A DNA stretch of 64,000 nt, from contig NZ_AP019365.1 of assembly GCF_033095865.1 (NCBI RefSeq), positions 5,429,501 to 5,493,500 of the forward strand. The letters run 5' to 3'. Shown one piece after another: positions 17,749-27,163 of this stretch. The translations under genes and the position numbers were made by a program. Origin of the DNA: Pseudomonas sp. KU43P (GTDB lineage: Bacteria; Pseudomonadota; Gammaproteobacteria; Pseudomonadales; Pseudomonadaceae). The notes under the pieces are model-generated. The model was not told where the DNA came from, did not search any database, and saw only the letters and a program-made list of their open reading frames with translations. The first letter of the stretch is position 1. The number at the start of each line of letters is the position of its first letter.

Positions 17749-18429
17749 TCAGTCCAGCAAGTCCAGCTGCAGGTGCTCTGCCACAGCATCCGCGGTCGCC
17801 AGCTTGAGCCTGGGCACTCGCCCCAGGCAAGGCGCCGGCAACCGTTCCGCCAGGCTCGCCAGGTTCTCTTCCAGGCGCGAAGTACGCGGCTCGATGATAT
17901 TGGCTACCCAACCCGCCAACTGCAGCCCATCACGTGCAATGGCTTCAGCACTGAGCAGGGCATGGTTGATGCAGCCCAGCCGCACGCCCACCACCAGAAT
18001 CACCGGCAGTTTCAGCGCAACCGCCAGGTCGGAGAGGTTGGCATGGTCGGACAACGGTACTCGCCAGCCACCCGCGCCTTCGACCAGGGTGAAATCCGCC
18101 CCTTGGTCCAGCACATGGCGCATGGCCTTGAGCAGAGCCGGTACTTCCAGCGCTACTCCTGCCTCGCGTGCGGCCACATGGGGAGCGATGGCAGGCTCGA
18201 AGGCAAAGGGGTTGATCGCTTCATACGCCAGCTTCAGCGTGCTCTCGTCGATCAGGGCCTGGGCATCGGCATTGCGCAGCCCTTTGGGCGTGGCGGTACA
18301 GCCGGAGGCCACCGGCTTGGCGCCCAGAGTGCTCAAGCCCTGCAAACGTGCCGCATGCAGCAGCCCTGCGGCGATAGTGGTCTTGCCAACATCGGTGTCG
18401 GTCCCGGCGATGAAATAGGCTTGGCTCAT
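17749..18429 (-). CDS. bioD: BioD, dethiobiotin synthetase
   Basis: A 226-residue ATP-dependent carboxylase that closes the ureido ring of dethiobiotin from DAPA and CO2. The P-loop is GTDTDVGKT (residues 9-17), and VEGAGGWRVPL (near 115) is the Mg/ATP-binding loop. It is the last gene of the bioB-F-H-C-D operon, 10 bases after bioC, with GAGGAG before the ATG. Confidence 0.96.
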   Translation of the reverse strand: MSQAYFIAGTDTDVGKTTIAAGLLHAARLQGLSTLGAKPVASGCTATPKGLRNADAQALIDESTLKLAYEAINPFAFEPAIAPHVAAREAGVALEVPALLKAMRHVLDQGADFTLVEGAGGWRVPLSDHANLSDLAVALKLPVILVVGVRLGCINHALLSAEAIARDGLQLAGWVANIIEPRTSRLEENLASLAERLPAPCLGRVPRLKLATADAVAEHLQLDLLD

Positions 18430-18439
18430 GTCGCTCCTC

Positions 18440-19258
18440 TCATGCCCGTGGCTTGCGCATCACACCATAGACCACCTGGTAAGTGGCTGGCAGCCCCTGA
18501 GGCTGGCGGAATGCCTCGTATGCCTGCAGCATGGCCTGCACACGGGCGCGCCCGGTCAGGCCGGAGGGCCGCCCAGGGTTGAGGTTGTGGGCGCCGAGCG
18601 CCTTGAGTTCATGGGTCAGGCTGCGCACATCCGGGTAGTGCAGCACATGAGGCTGGCGCTGCAGGCCGAGCTGCTCGAAGCCACTGGCCGCACAAAGGCG
18701 CTGGTAATCCTCGAAACGGCGGAAGCGGTTGACGTGCACCATGCCGTCCACCGCCTGCCAACTGGCGCGCAGTTCCTCCAGCGTGCCGACACACAAGCTG
18801 CTGAAAGCCAGCACGCCACCTGGGCGCAACACCCGCTGCGCCTCGCTCAGCACGCTGGCGAACTGGCCGCACCATTGCACTGCCAGGCTGGAGAACACCA
18901 GATCGACGCTGCCATCGCCCAGAGGCAGGCGCTCGGCATCGCCGGCCACATGATAGGCAGCGCCACCCTGCTCGCCACGGGCGTGGCGCAGCATGCCTTC
19001 GGCGATATCCACGGCTACGCCGCTGGCAGACGCAAAGCGCTCAGCCAGCACTCGGCTGAAGTAGCCGGTGCCACTGCCCAGGTCGAGCCAACGCGAGGGC
19101 GTCAGGTCGCCGGGCAGCTGCTCCAGCAGGCTCACGCCCACTGCACGCTGCAGCGCCGCCACGCTGTCATAGCTGCCCGCCGCACGGGAGAACGAGGCCG
19201 CCACCTGGCGCTTGTCTGGCAACGCGCCGGGCAGGGTTGGATGGGAAAGGTCAGTCAT
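18440..19258 (-). CDS. bioC: BioC, malonyl-ACP O-methyltransferase
   Basis: A 272-residue SAM-dependent methyltransferase that methylates malonyl-ACP to start pimelate synthesis. The SAM motif is [17 protein letters not shown], followed by VDIAEGML. I start at the ATG 19256-19258 (MTDLSHP), which overlaps the bioH stop by eight bases; the frame has an earlier ATG at 19270 that lies further inside bioH. It ends in the usual [10 protein letters not shown]. Confidence 0.94.
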   Translation of the reverse strand: MTDLSHPTLPGALPDKRQVAASFSRAAGSYDSVAALQRAVGVSLLEQLPGDLTPSRWLDLGSGTGYFSRVLAERFASASGVAVDIAEGMLRHARGEQGGAAYHVAGDAERLPLGDGSVDLVFSSLAVQWCGQFASVLSEAQRVLRPGGVLAFSSLCVGTLEELRASWQAVDGMVHVNRFRRFEDYQRLCAASGFEQLGLQRQPHVLHYPDVRSLTHELKALGAHNLNPGRPSGLTGRARVQAMLQAYEAFRQPQGLPATYQVVYGVMRKPRA

Positions 19259-19982
19259 CACCACTCTCATGCAGGAAACTCTTGATACCCGCCGCCAGCT
19301 CCTGTGGGTATTCCAGCAGGAAGGCGTGGGAACTCTCTTCGACCAGGCCTACTTCAACATCGGGCAACAGCTCGCTCAGGGCCTTGGCCGCTTCGGCCGG
19401 GACCAGCGCGTCGCTGCCGGCGAACAGGTGCAGCTGCGGGCCGCCATAGGCCTGCAGGGCTTCGCGGGTATCGAGCTGGGCCAGAACTTCCAGCCCGTTG
19501 GCGAGGTACAGCGGATCGGTATCCGGCACGCCGACACCAAGCTGGCGCAACAACGTGCGCGGTTGCTGGGCACCGTCGCTGCACAAGGTTCGAAAGCGCT
19601 TGAGGGTAACTGACGCATGGCTGCGACAGCCGTCCAGGAAGGTACCGAAGGTGTCTTCGGCCATGCCGTGCGGCCAGTCCGGGCGGGCCACGAAACTGGG
19701 GTTGCTGCCCAGGGTGAGCAACCCGCAGCAATGGTCGCCGCGTCTGCTTGCCAGCTCGCTGGCAAGCATGCCGCCGAACGACCAGCCACCCAGCCAGGTA
19801 TCGGTAGGCAATTTACGGTCAAGGTGGTCAATCCAGGCCTGCAGGTCGGCCTCGGCCAGCTCCGGCAAGGGCATCAGTTCGACCTGCAGGCGGGCATCCT
19901 GTGCCCGCAGGCTGGCGGCCAGCGGCTCCAGTGCGGCGGTGCCCAGCCCCCAGCCAGGCAAAAGGATCAATCGGTTACGCAT
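19251..19982 (-). CDS. bioH: BioH, pimeloyl-ACP methyl ester esterase
   Basis: A 243-residue alpha/beta-hydrolase that removes the methyl group from pimeloyl-ACP methyl ester. The nucleophile is S68 in GGWSFGGM, the acid lies in AGSDALVP and the histidine in [10 protein letters not shown] use the ATG 19980-19982 ([12 protein letters not shown]), preceded by GGAGG; it overlaps the bioF stop by eight bases. The frame's earlier ATG lies within bioF. Confidence 0.94.
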   Translation of the reverse strand: MRNRLILLPGWGLGTAALEPLAASLRAQDARLQVELMPLPELAEADLQAWIDHLDRKLPTDTWLGGWSFGGMLASELASRRGDHCCGLLTLGSNPSFVARPDWPHGMAEDTFGTFLDGCRSHASVTLKRFRTLCSDGAQQPRTLLRQLGVGVPDTDPLYLANGLEVLAQLDTREALQAYGGPQLHLFAGSDALVPAEAAKALSELLPDVEVGLVEESSHAFLLEYPQELAAGIKSFLHESGDD

Positions 19983-21147
19983 CGGCGGCCTCCAGTTGTG
20001 GATAACACTCGGCCAATGCATTCAACAATAGCTGCACCTGTGCTTCGCTGTGCGCGGCACTCAGGGTCACCCGCAGACGTGCGCTGCCGGCAGGTACGGT
20101 GGGTGGGCGAATGGCGGTAACCAGCAACCCGCGCTCGCGTAGCATGCGCGACAGGTGCAGAGCCTGGGCACTGTCGCCAATCACGATCGGCTGGATCGGC
20201 GTCGGGCTGTCCATCAGCTGCAGGCCGATTTGCTCGGCGCCCTGGCGGAACTGACGGATCAGCGCCGCCAGGTGCTCGCGGCGCCAGGTTTCGCGGCGCA
20301 GCAGCGCCAGGCTCTTGAGCGTGGCGCAGGCCAACGCCGGTGGCTGGCTGGTGGTGTAGATGTAGGGCCGGGCGAACTGCACCAGCGCCTCGATCAATTC
20401 CTCGCTACCGGCAACAAAGGCGCCGGCAGTGCCGCATGCCTTGCCCAGGGTACCGATCAACACCGGCACATCCTCGATGCCCAGGCCGAAATGCTCGACG
20501 ATACCGCCACCCTGGGCGCCCAAGGTACCCAAGCCGTGGGCGTCATCGACCATTAGCCAGGCATCGCGCGCCCGTGCAACCTTGGCCAGTGCTGGCAGGT
20601 CGGCAAGGTCGCCGTCCATGCTGAACACCCCGTCGGTGACCACCAGGGTATTGCCGGTGGCCTTTTCCAGGCGGCTGGCCAGGCTGGCTGCATCGTTGTG
20701 CAAATAGCGGCTGAAACGCGCGCCACTGAGCAAGCCACCGTCAAGCAGTGAAGCGTGGTTCAGGCGATCCTGCAGCACCGTGTCGCCCTGCCCCACCAAG
20801 GCAGTGATGGCGCCCAGGTTGGCCATGTAGCCGGTGGAAAACAGCAGCGTACGGGGGCGCCCGGTCAATTCGGCCAGTGCCTCTTCAACAGCGTGGTGCG
20901 GCGCACTGTGACCGATCACCAAATGCGAAGCGCCACCACCGACTCCCCAGCGTTCGGCACCGCCCTGCCAGGCCTTGATGACATCAGGGTGGTTGGCCAG
21001 GCCCAGATAGTCATTGCTGCAGAAGGCCAGCAACGGCTGGCCGTCGACCACGACGTGCGGCCCCTGCGGACTTTCCAGCAACGGCCGCTGCCGATACAGG
21101 TCTGCGGCGCGCCGTTCGGCCAGGCGCGCCGCCAGATCGAAGGCCAT
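19975..21147 (-). CDS. bioF: BioF, 8-amino-7-oxononanoate synthase
   Basis: A 390-residue PLP enzyme of the alpha-oxoamine synthase family that condenses pimeloyl-ACP with alanine. The PLP lysine is K236 in IGTLGKACG, with the [10 protein letters not shown] motif upstream. I choose the ATG 21145-21147 ([14 protein letters not shown]), one base after the bioB stop; the frame opens 30 codons earlier inside bioB. It overlaps bioH by eight bases. Confidence 0.95.
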   Translation of the reverse strand: MAFDLAARLAERRAADLYRQRPLLESPQGPHVVVDGQPLLAFCSNDYLGLANHPDVIKAWQGGAERWGVGGGASHLVIGHSAPHHAVEEALAELTGRPRTLLFSTGYMANLGAITALVGQGDTVLQDRLNHASLLDGGLLSGARFSRYLHNDAASLASRLEKATGNTLVVTDGVFSMDGDLADLPALAKVARARDAWLMVDDAHGLGTLGAQGGGIVEHFGLGIEDVPVLIGTLGKACGTAGAFVAGSEELIEALVQFARPYIYTTSQPPALACATLKSLALLRRETWRREHLAALIRQFRQGAEQIGLQLMDSPTPIQPIVIGDSAQALHLSRMLRERGLLVTAIRPPTVPAGSARLRVTLSAAHSEAQVQLLLNALAECYPQLEAADA

Positions 21148-21148
21148 C

Positions 21149-22207
21149 TCAGGCAGACGCGGCGTTGTAGAACAGCTCGCTGCTGCGTTGCTCGACCAGC
21201 GCCTGCTCGATGGCGGCCTGGTGCACTTCGTCGGCATGCTCTTCGCGCGCTTCGGGCTTGATGCCCAGGCGAGCGAACAGTTGCATGTCCTTGTCGGCCT
21301 GAGGGTTGGCGGTGGTCAGCAGCTTTTCGCCATAGAAGATCGAGTTGGCACCGGCCATGAAGGCCAGGGCCTGCATCTGCTCGTTCATCTGCTCGCGGCC
21401 GGCGGACAGGCGCACGTGCGACTTCGGCATGAGGATGCGCGCTACCGCCAGCATGCGAATGAAGTCGAACGGGTCGACATCTTCTTCCTCGGCCAGCGGC
21501 GTGCCAGCCACCTTGACCAGCATGTTGATCGGCACCGATTCCGGATGCTCGGGCAGGTTGGCCAGCTGAATCAGCAGCCCGGCGCGGTCGTCCAGCGACT
21601 CGCCCATGCCGAGAATGCCGCCAGAGCAGATCTTCATTCCGGCATCGCGCACATAGGCCAGGGTCTGCAGGCGTTCGCCGTAGGTGCGGGTGGTGATGAT
21701 GCTGCCGTAGAACTCCGGCGAGGTATCGAGGTTGTGGTTGTAGTAGTCCAGGCCGGCCTGGGCCAGGGCCTGGGTCTGCTCCTGATCGAGCTTGCCGAGG
21801 GTCATGCAGGTTTCCAGGCCCATGGCCTTCACCCCTTTGACCATCTCCAGCACGTAGGGCATGTCCTTGGCGGACGGGTGCTTCCAGGCGGCGCCCATGC
21901 AGAAGCGGGTCGAGCCGATGGCCTTGGCCCGTGCAGCCTCTTCCAGCACCTTCTGCACTTCCATCAGCTTCTGTTTTTCCAGCCCGGTGTTGTAGTGGCC
22001 GGACTGCGGACAATATTTGCAATCTTCCGGGCAGGCGCCGGTCTTGATCGACAGCAGCGTCGATACCTGGACACGGTTGGGGTCGAAATGCGCGCGGTGC
22101 ACGGTCTGGGCCTGGAACAGCAGGTCGTTGAACGGTTGCTGGAACAGCGCCTTGACCTCTGGCAGGGACCAGTCGTGACGTGTTGTTGCAGTTGTGCTGG
22201 CGCTCAT
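21149..22207 (-). CDS. bioB: BioB, biotin synthase
   Basis: A 352-residue radical SAM enzyme inserting sulfur into dethiobiotin. The [4Fe-4S] cysteines are C59-x3-C63-x2-C66 (CPEDCKYC), followed by QSGHYNT. Further conserved blocks are [12 protein letters not shown] and the RLSAGRE motif near the C-terminus. It is the first gene of the bio operon. AAGGAAA lies about seven bases before the ATG. A BirA-like operator lies 95-127 bases upstream. Confidence 0.97.
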   Translation of the reverse strand: MSASTTATTRHDWSLPEVKALFQQPFNDLLFQAQTVHRAHFDPNRVQVSTLLSIKTGACPEDCKYCPQSGHYNTGLEKQKLMEVQKVLEEAARAKAIGSTRFCMGAAWKHPSAKDMPYVLEMVKGVKAMGLETCMTLGKLDQEQTQALAQAGLDYYNHNLDTSPEFYGSIITTRTYGERLQTLAYVRDAGMKICSGGILGMGESLDDRAGLLIQLANLPEHPESVPINMLVKVAGTPLAEEEDVDPFDFIRMLAVARILMPKSHVRLSAGREQMNEQMQALAFMAGANSIFYGEKLLTTANPQADKDMQLFARLGIKPEAREEHADEVHQAAIEQALVEQRSSELFYNAASA

Positions 22208-22279
22208 CGGCGTTTCCTTGTTTAGGCTGTAGCTGGCGCCGGGACAGGAATGCCCACCAGCGCATCACGGATAGCTCGC

Positions 22280-22308
22280 ATAGTCATGGAAGGCCTATGA
22301 ACTGTCAA
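22280..22308 (-). promoter_or_regulatory. probable bioB promoter
   Basis: On the minus strand a perfect TTGACA (bases 22303-22308) is followed, after 17 bases, by GACTAT (22280-22285), a weak -10. Transcription would start about 65 bases before bioB. The -35 box lies within one arm of the BirA-like operator. Confidence 0.5.
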
Positions 22309-23034
22309 CCACATGCAAAACCGATGGTTTACATCTGTACAAATATCGAACAATTCTGTTTGCTGTGCGACGAAATTGCCGAACAGCCCTACCCGCTGTG
22401 CGTCGCCTGCGAGCAGGCGCTGCCCTGGCTAGATGAGTACTGCTTGCGCTGCGCGCTGCCATTGCCCATGGCCGGCTTGACCTGCGGCCAATGCAGCCGG
22501 CGCGCACCGGCCTTCGAGCAGGTTATCGCCCTGTGGCATTACGGCTTTCCCGTGGACACGTTGATCAGCCGTTTCAAGCATCGTCGGCAATGGCCGCTGG
22601 GGCGGCTGATGGGCGAACTCCTGGGCCATGGCCTGCGCCACCGCTATGCCGAAGGGCTGGCCGTTCCTGATCTGTTGTTACCGGTACCGCTGGCCAGGCG
22701 TCGGCTGCGTGAACGGGGGTTCAATCAGGCCGGGATGTTGGCGCGGTGGCTCGCGTCGCAGCTGGGCGTCCCTTGCGATGAACGCTTGCTGCTGCGCACC
22801 CGTGACACGCCTGCCCAGCAGGGGCTCGATGCCAAGGCGCGACGCCGGAACCTGCGCCGGGCATTCACCTTGCAGCGGCCGGGCATGGTCGAAGGCAAGC
22901 ATGTCGCCCTCATCGATGATGTGCTAACGACTGGCACCACGGCCCAAGCGATTGCCCAGCTGTTGCGCAAGGGCGGCGCACGGCGCGTCGACGTCTACTG
23001 CCTGGCGCGAACGCCAAAGCCGGGCCAGGCTTGA
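22297..23034 (+). CDS. comF: ComF-family phosphoribosyltransferase-like protein
   Basis: A 245-residue ComF/GntX-family protein. An N-terminal zinc-ribbon-like segment has cysteine pairs CLLC, CVAC, CLRC and CGQC (within about residues 24-68). The C-terminal half is a phosphoribosyltransferase fold with the PRPP loop VALIDDVLTTGTT. The family is linked to DNA uptake and to use of extracellular DNA, but its biochemical role is not firm. I use the ATG at 22297 preceded by GGAAGG; the frame opens earlier inside the bioB promoter region. It is divergent from bioB. Confidence 0.85.
   Translation: MNCQPHAKPMVYICTNIEQFCLLCDEIAEQPYPLCVACEQALPWLDEYCLRCALPLPMAGLTCGQCSRRAPAFEQVIALWHYGFPVDTLISRFKHRRQWPLGRLMGELLGHGLRHRYAEGLAVPDLLLPVPLARRRLRERGFNQAGMLARWLASQLGVPCDERLLLRTRDTPAQQGLDAKARRRNLRRAFTLQRPGMVEGKHVALIDDVLTTGTTAQAIAQLLRKGGARRVDVYCLARTPKPGQA
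22302..22334. promoter_or_regulatory. BirA-like biotin operator
   Basis: TGTCAACC at 22303-22310 and GGTTTACA at 22326-22333 are inverted copies (7 of 8 bases) separated by exactly 15 bases. This matches the established BirA site TTGTAAACC-N15-GGTTTACAA (7/9 and 8/9 in the two arms). Its position upstream of bioB, covering the candidate -35 box, fits repression by biotinyl-AMP-bound BirA. It also overlaps the first codons of comF. Confidence 0.7.
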
Positions 23035-23073
23035 CTGTCCACCTGCACGAAGGCACCGTCACCCCATCAGCCC

Positions 23074-23853
23074 ATGACCATCAAGCCCATGTCCCTACCT
23101 GCCCTGCTTACCCAACACATCGCCCGCCGCCCGCAGCGCATCGCCCTGCTCCAGCACATCGCCGAGCAAGGCTCGATCACCCGCGCCGCCAAGGCTGCCG
23201 GTATCAGCTACAAGGCCGCCTGGGATGCCATCGACGAGCTCAACAACCTGGCCAGCCAGCCACTGGTCGAGCGCAGTACCGGCGGCCGTGGTGGTGGCGG
23301 CGCACGTCTCTCGGCTGAGGGCGAGCGGGTACTGCGTCTTTATCAGCGCCTGCAGAACCTGCAGGCGCAATTGCTCGAAGCGGCCGAAGAATCCAGTGAC
23401 CTCGACCTGCTCGGGCGCCTGATGCTGCGCACCAGCGCCCGCAATCAGCTGCAGGGCCAGGTCAGCGGCCTGCGCCGAGAAGGTCGCCACGACCGAGTGA
23501 GCCTGGCCCTGGGCGGTGGGCTGGAAATCGCCGCGCTGATCACCCATGACAGCACCGCTCGCCTGGAGCTGACACTGGGCACCATGGTTGTGGCGCTGCT
23601 CAAGGCGGGCTGGGTGCAGTTGCTTGGGGCCGGCGAAGAGACCGAGGCAGGCAGCAATGTGCTGACAGCCACCGTCGAAGAAGTATTGGTTGATGGGCAT
23701 GAGCCCAGTGAAGTACGCCTGGCGCTGAGCAATGGGCAGACGCTGTATGCGTTTGCCGAGGCGCAGTGGTTGGCGGAGCAGAAGGTGCAGGCAGGGAGCG
23801 AAGTGCGGGTACAGTTCCATCCGTCTTCGGTCTTGCTGGGGGTGCCGGTCTAG
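23074..23853 (+). CDS. ModE-family molybdate-type regulator
   Basis: A 259-residue protein with an N-terminal LysR-like winged helix (QRIALLQHIAEQGSITRAAKAAGISYKAAWDAIDEL) and two C-terminal Mop/TOBE modules, the first beginning with the diagnostic RTSARNQLQG. This is the ModE architecture for binding molybdate or tungstate and repressing transport genes. No mod genes are nearby. The start has no good ribosome binding site; a second ATG is five codons in. It follows comF by 39 bases. Confidence 0.85.
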   Translation: MTIKPMSLPALLTQHIARRPQRIALLQHIAEQGSITRAAKAAGISYKAAWDAIDELNNLASQPLVERSTGGRGGGGARLSAEGERVLRLYQRLQNLQAQLLEAAEESSDLDLLGRLMLRTSARNQLQGQVSGLRREGRHDRVSLALGGGLEIAALITHDSTARLELTLGTMVVALLKAGWVQLLGAGEETEAGSNVLTATVEEVLVDGHEPSEVRLALSNGQTLYAFAEAQWLAEQKVQAGSEVRVQFHPSSVLLGVPV

Positions 23854-23878
23854 GCTTGCCCCCGCGAAAGGGCCGGCA
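23853..23878 (-). repeat. single REP element
   Basis: GGCTTGCCCCCGCGAAAGGGCC is, on the minus strand, the classic P. putida-type REP core. It stands alone, just after the ModE-like gene, without an inverted partner. Confidence 0.65.
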
Positions 23879-23917
23879 CTGATAACATGAGTGCTTGCAG
23901 CCACCCCCGGAGCACTC

Positions 23918-24892
23918 ATGTCGCACCCCTTCGCCACACTCACCCCCGACCTGGTCCTGGACGCCGTGGAAAGCCTCGGCTTCCTGAGCGACGCCCGTGT
24001 CCTCGCGCTGAACAGCTACGAGAACCGCGTCTACCAAGTGGGTATCGAAGATGCGCAGCCACTGATCGCCAAGTTCTACCGCCCGGGCCGCTGGAGCGAC
24101 GCCGCGATCCTTGAAGAACACCGCTTCAGTGCAGAACTCGCCGACTGCGAAGTCCCCGTGGTCGCGCCGCTGCAGCACGAAGGCCAGACCCTGTTCGAAC
24201 ACCAGGGTTTTCGTTTTACCCTGTTCCCGCGCCGTGGCGGGCATGCGCCCGAACCCGGCAACCTCGACCAGCTCTACCGCCTCGGCCAACTGCTGGGCCG
24301 CCTGCATGCCGTAGGCGCGGCCCGGCCGTTCGAGCACCGTGAGGCCCTGGCTGTGGACAACTTCGGCCACGCCTCGCTGAACACCCTGCTCGACGGCGGC
24401 TTCGTGCCGAAAGACCTGCTGCCAGCATTCGAGTCCGTAGCCCGCCACCTGCTCAAGCGCGTCGAGGACGCCTACGCCCGCACCCCCCATCAGGTCATCC
24501 GCCTGCACGGCGACCTGCACCCCGGCAACCTGATGCACCGCGACGAGATCTACCACGTCGTCGACCTTGATGACTGCCGCATGGGCCCGGCCGTGCAAGA
24601 TCTGTGGATGATGCTTGCCGGCAGCCGCGAAGAGCGCATGGGGCAGCTGGCCGAACTGATCGATGGCTACAACGAGTTCCATGACTTCGACCCGCGCGAA
24701 CTCGCCCTCATCGAACCGCTGCGCGCCCTGCGCCAGTTGCACTACAGCGCCTGGCTGGCTCGTCGCTGGGACGACCCAGCGTTCCCCCCGAACTTCCCCT
24801 GGTTCGGCCAGCCACGTTACTGGGGCGACCAGATTCTCGCCCTGCGCGAACAACTGGCGGCACTGGATGAACAACCGCTGAAATTGTTCTGA
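23918..24892 (+). CDS. srkA: SrkA/YihE stress-response kinase
   Basis: A 324-residue serine/threonine kinase of the aminoglycoside phosphotransferase fold. The catalytic loop is RLHGDLHPGNLMH and the metal-binding segment VVDLDDCRMGPAVQDLWMM. NSYENRVYQV near residue 28 is the typical SrkA glycine-loop equivalent. In E. coli SrkA protects against stress-induced death. The ATG at 23918 has GGAG six bases upstream and the frame's earlier ATG does not. Confidence 0.93.
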   Translation: MSHPFATLTPDLVLDAVESLGFLSDARVLALNSYENRVYQVGIEDAQPLIAKFYRPGRWSDAAILEEHRFSAELADCEVPVVAPLQHEGQTLFEHQGFRFTLFPRRGGHAPEPGNLDQLYRLGQLLGRLHAVGAARPFEHREALAVDNFGHASLNTLLDGGFVPKDLLPAFESVARHLLKRVEDAYARTPHQVIRLHGDLHPGNLMHRDEIYHVVDLDDCRMGPAVQDLWMMLAGSREERMGQLAELIDGYNEFHDFDPRELALIEPLRALRQLHYSAWLARRWDDPAFPPNFPWFGQPRYWGDQILALREQLAALDEQPLKLF

Positions 24893-24955
24893 AGCGCACC
24901 ACGGTCTGTCTACAATAGGCGTCGCTTCAATTAGCTTCCTAAGCAAGGATTCTGC

Positions 24956-25843
24956 ATGCACGCCGCAAACCCGCGCCGCGGGTACCTCCTGGGCCTTGGC
25001 GCCTACATCATCTGGGGCTTGTTCCCGCTGTATTTCAAAGCGATCCAGAGCGTCCCGGCGGTGGAGATCATCGTCCACCGTGTGCTCTGGTCGGCCCTGT
25101 TCGGTTCACTGTTACTGCTGGTATGGAAACATCCCGGCTGGTGGCGCGAACTGCGCGACAACCCACGCCGACTGGCGATCCTCGCCCTCAGCGGGGCACT
25201 GATTGCGGGCAATTGGCTCACTTATGTATGGTCGGTGAACAACGGCCGCATGCTGGAGGCCAGCCTTGGCTACTACATCAACCCACTGGTGAACGTGCTG
25301 CTGGGCATGCTGTTGCTGGGCGAGCGTCTGCGCCGGCTGCAATGGCTGGCCGTGGGCCTGGCGGCGCTCGGTGTGGCGCAGCAGGTATGGCAAGTCGGCA
25401 GCCTGCCCTGGGTATCGCTGGTGCTGGCCCTGAGCTTCGGCTTCTATGGGCTGATTCGCAAACAGGCGCCGGTTGCGGCGCTGCCCGGCCTGGTGGTGGA
25501 AACCTGGATGCTGGTACCGCTGGCGCTGGGTTGGCTGTTGCTACACCCCACCGCGATGAGCGCGCAGCCGTCGTTCTATAGCAGCAGTGAGGCGCTGTGG
25601 CTGATGGCCGCAGGGCCGGTGACGCTGGTGCCACTGGTATGCTTCAACGCCGCCGCGCGGCACCTGCCTTACACCACCCTGGGCTTCCTGCAGTACCTGG
25701 CGCCCACCCTGGTGTTGATGCAGGCGGTGTGGCTGTTCGACGAGCACTTGTCACCCAGCAGCCTGGTGGCCTTCGTGTGCATCTGGGCGGGCCTGGCGTT
25801 GTACAGCGTCGATGCCTGGTTCAACTTGCGCAAGCGCGCCTGA
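24956..25843 (+). CDS. rarD: RarD-type EamA membrane transporter
   Basis: A 295-residue inner-membrane protein with about ten hydrophobic helices in two EamA repeats. The signature is the start GAYIIWGLFPLYFKAIQ with EIIVHRVLWS and the second-half LPYTTLGFLQYLAPTLV, as in RarD (chloramphenicol-sensitive protein family). The substrate is unknown. It is 63 bases after srkA on the same strand. Confidence 0.92.
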   Translation: MHAANPRRGYLLGLGAYIIWGLFPLYFKAIQSVPAVEIIVHRVLWSALFGSLLLLVWKHPGWWRELRDNPRRLAILALSGALIAGNWLTYVWSVNNGRMLEASLGYYINPLVNVLLGMLLLGERLRRLQWLAVGLAALGVAQQVWQVGSLPWVSLVLALSFGFYGLIRKQAPVAALPGLVVETWMLVPLALGWLLLHPTAMSAQPSFYSSSEALWLMAAGPVTLVPLVCFNAAARHLPYTTLGFLQYLAPTLVLMQAVWLFDEHLSPSSLVAFVCIWAGLALYSVDAWFNLRKRA

Positions 25844-25865
25844 TCAAAAAATGATCACAAAACTG

Positions 25866-25888
25866 CAGGCCACGTAGTTCGTGGCCTG
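25866..25888. terminator. hairpin between convergent rarD and gcvR-like genes
   Basis: CAGGCCACG and CGTGGCCTG form a perfect nine-pair stem with loop TAGTT, 22 bases after rarD. On the minus strand it is followed by CAGTTTTGTGATCATTTTTT. It could end either converging transcript. Confidence 0.6.
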
Positions 25889-25906
25889 TGTAGACATCTC
25901 CAAAGG

Positions 25907-25915
25907 TTATCCACA
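25907..25915 (+). other. DnaA-box sequence TTATCCACA
   Basis: Perfect match to the DnaA 9-mer. A second copy in the same orientation lies at 26020. Confidence 0.5.
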
Positions 25916-26019
25916 CCCTCGTCCCCGTGGTTTGTGCACAAGCTCCTGAAAACTGGGTGTTTTTTGCTCAAATGGCGGGAGGGCTTGCCCTTGCTGGGCT
26001 GGCGCGGTGCGCCCCCAGC

Positions 26020-26028
26020 TTATCCACA
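26020..26028 (+). other. DnaA-box sequence TTATCCACA, second copy
   Basis: Perfect match to the DnaA 9-mer, 113 bases after the first and in the same orientation. Confidence 0.5.
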
Positions 26029-26077
26029 GGGCCGTCCCCGTTAAAACGGGATAACCGGCTGGGGCGTTCAGGCACCT

Positions 26078-26159
26078 ATCGCCGGCAAGCCGGCTCCCAC
26101 AGCAGCGGCACTTAGCCCGAGACTGGCGTTGCACCCGTGGGAGCTGGCTTGCCAGCGAT
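26078..26159. repeat. REP doublet, copy 2
   Basis: ATCGCCGGCAAGCCGGCTC (then CCAC) is mirrored by GTGGGAGCTGGCTTGCCAGC (then GAT), giving an 82-base hairpin unit at the 3' side of the gcvR-like gene. Confidence 0.9.
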
Positions 26160-26190
26160 GAGGCGCGAAGCGGCCCCGGCATTCACTTGA

Positions 26191-26709
26191 TCAATCCTCA
26201 GGCCGCAGCTTCAACTCCACCATCAAATCATCTGCCAGGCTCTCCAGCTTCTGCTGCAGCTCATCGAGCGACAGGGTTAGCGGCAGCGCCAGCAAGGCGT
26301 CGGCATGGAACAAAGGTTCACTGCTCATCGGCGCCGGGCGCACTTCGGTGGTGAAGCGCTCCAGGTTAACCCCATGGTCAGCCAACATGCGGGTGATATC
26401 GCGTACGATCCCTGGCCGATCATTGCCCACCAGTTCCATGGCGATGGGCTTCCAGGTGCAGGATGGCTCGATGCCGCTTTCGGCGATCAGCACGCGGATG
26501 CTGTACTGGCTCAGCGCCTGCAGCGATTTCACCAGCTCGTCGTAATTCTCGGCGGGTACCGCCACGCGCAAGATCCCGGCGAACTGCCCGGCCATGCGCG
26601 ACATGCGGCTCTCCAGCCAGTTGCCGTTATGGTCGGCAATGCACTGGGCAATACGTTCGACCTGGCCGGCCTTGTCAGGAGCGATCACGGTCAGTACAAG
26701 ATGATCCAC
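26191..26709 (-). CDS. GcvR-like ACT-domain protein
   Basis: A 172-residue protein with two ACT domains: residues 1-80 (VDHLVLTVIAPDKAGQVERI) and 90-165 (AMELVGNDRPGIVRDITRML). This is the layout of GcvR, the glycine-responsive partner that blocks GcvA in enterobacteria. No gcv genes are adjacent, so the partner is unknown. I choose the GTG at 26707-26709, which follows GAGGAAGG; the frame opens 25 codons earlier at an ATG without such a site. Confidence 0.8.
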   Translation of the reverse strand: MDHLVLTVIAPDKAGQVERIAQCIADHNGNWLESRMSRMAGQFAGILRVAVPAENYDELVKSLQALSQYSIRVLIAESGIEPSCTWKPIAMELVGNDRPGIVRDITRMLADHGVNLERFTTEVRPAPMSSEPLFHADALLALPLTLSLDELQQKLESLADDLMVELKLRPED

Positions 26710-27163
26710 AGCGCCTTCCTCTGCGTGCAGCCGCTCAGGCGGCGAAAATACGGGGATCGATTCAGTATAGGCAAGGCGCGGCAACCTGCCGCAGGACAGT
26801 CCGCATAACTAATCGTGTACTGTTTCAAGATTTATCTGGAACAATCCACCAGTTTTTTGCGAACATACCCACTCCCAGCGTGACCCTACGCGACCAACCG
26901 GTCGCAGAGCGACGCTTTTAGTCTGATGTTTACCTGCCTGCTGCTTCATGTAGTATGCATCGGCGCGGACTACAAAACGTCGTTTCGATGTCTGCCAAGG
27001 CGCCTGTGAAAATACGCAAACCGCCCGCCGGCCCGTCTGGCGAGCCGCACCCAGCCGCGCTCGTGGATGACGAGAGCACGCACTGGTGCCGTGTTTAGAG
27101 AAGCGCTACAGGCTTAATACAGAAGAGCGAAAGCGAAACAGCTGAGCAGAGGTGAGGCAAGCA
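26710..27163. other. divergent region between gcvR-like gene and glcB
   Basis: 454 bases without a gene. It holds the palindrome GCGACC-AACC-GGTCGC (26890-26905) and a promoter-like pair TTTACC/TAGTAT (26929-26956). The segment from 26960 to 27150 would be a long glcB leader; nothing else is recognised in it. Confidence 0.6.
26929..26956 (+). promoter_or_regulatory. possible glcB promoter
   Basis: TTTACC (26929-26934) and TAGTAT (26951-26956) are separated by 16 bases and lie about 200 bases before glcB. Each hexamer matches the sigma-70 consensus at four positions. Confidence 0.35.

Larger units (their letters stand above)
25844..26190. other. rarD/gcvR-like convergent intergenic region
   Basis: About 350 bases without a gene. 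It holds the CAGGCCACG/CGTGGCCTG hairpin, two perfect DnaA-box sequences and a REP doublet (each listed). The remainder has no recognised feature. Confidence 0.7.
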
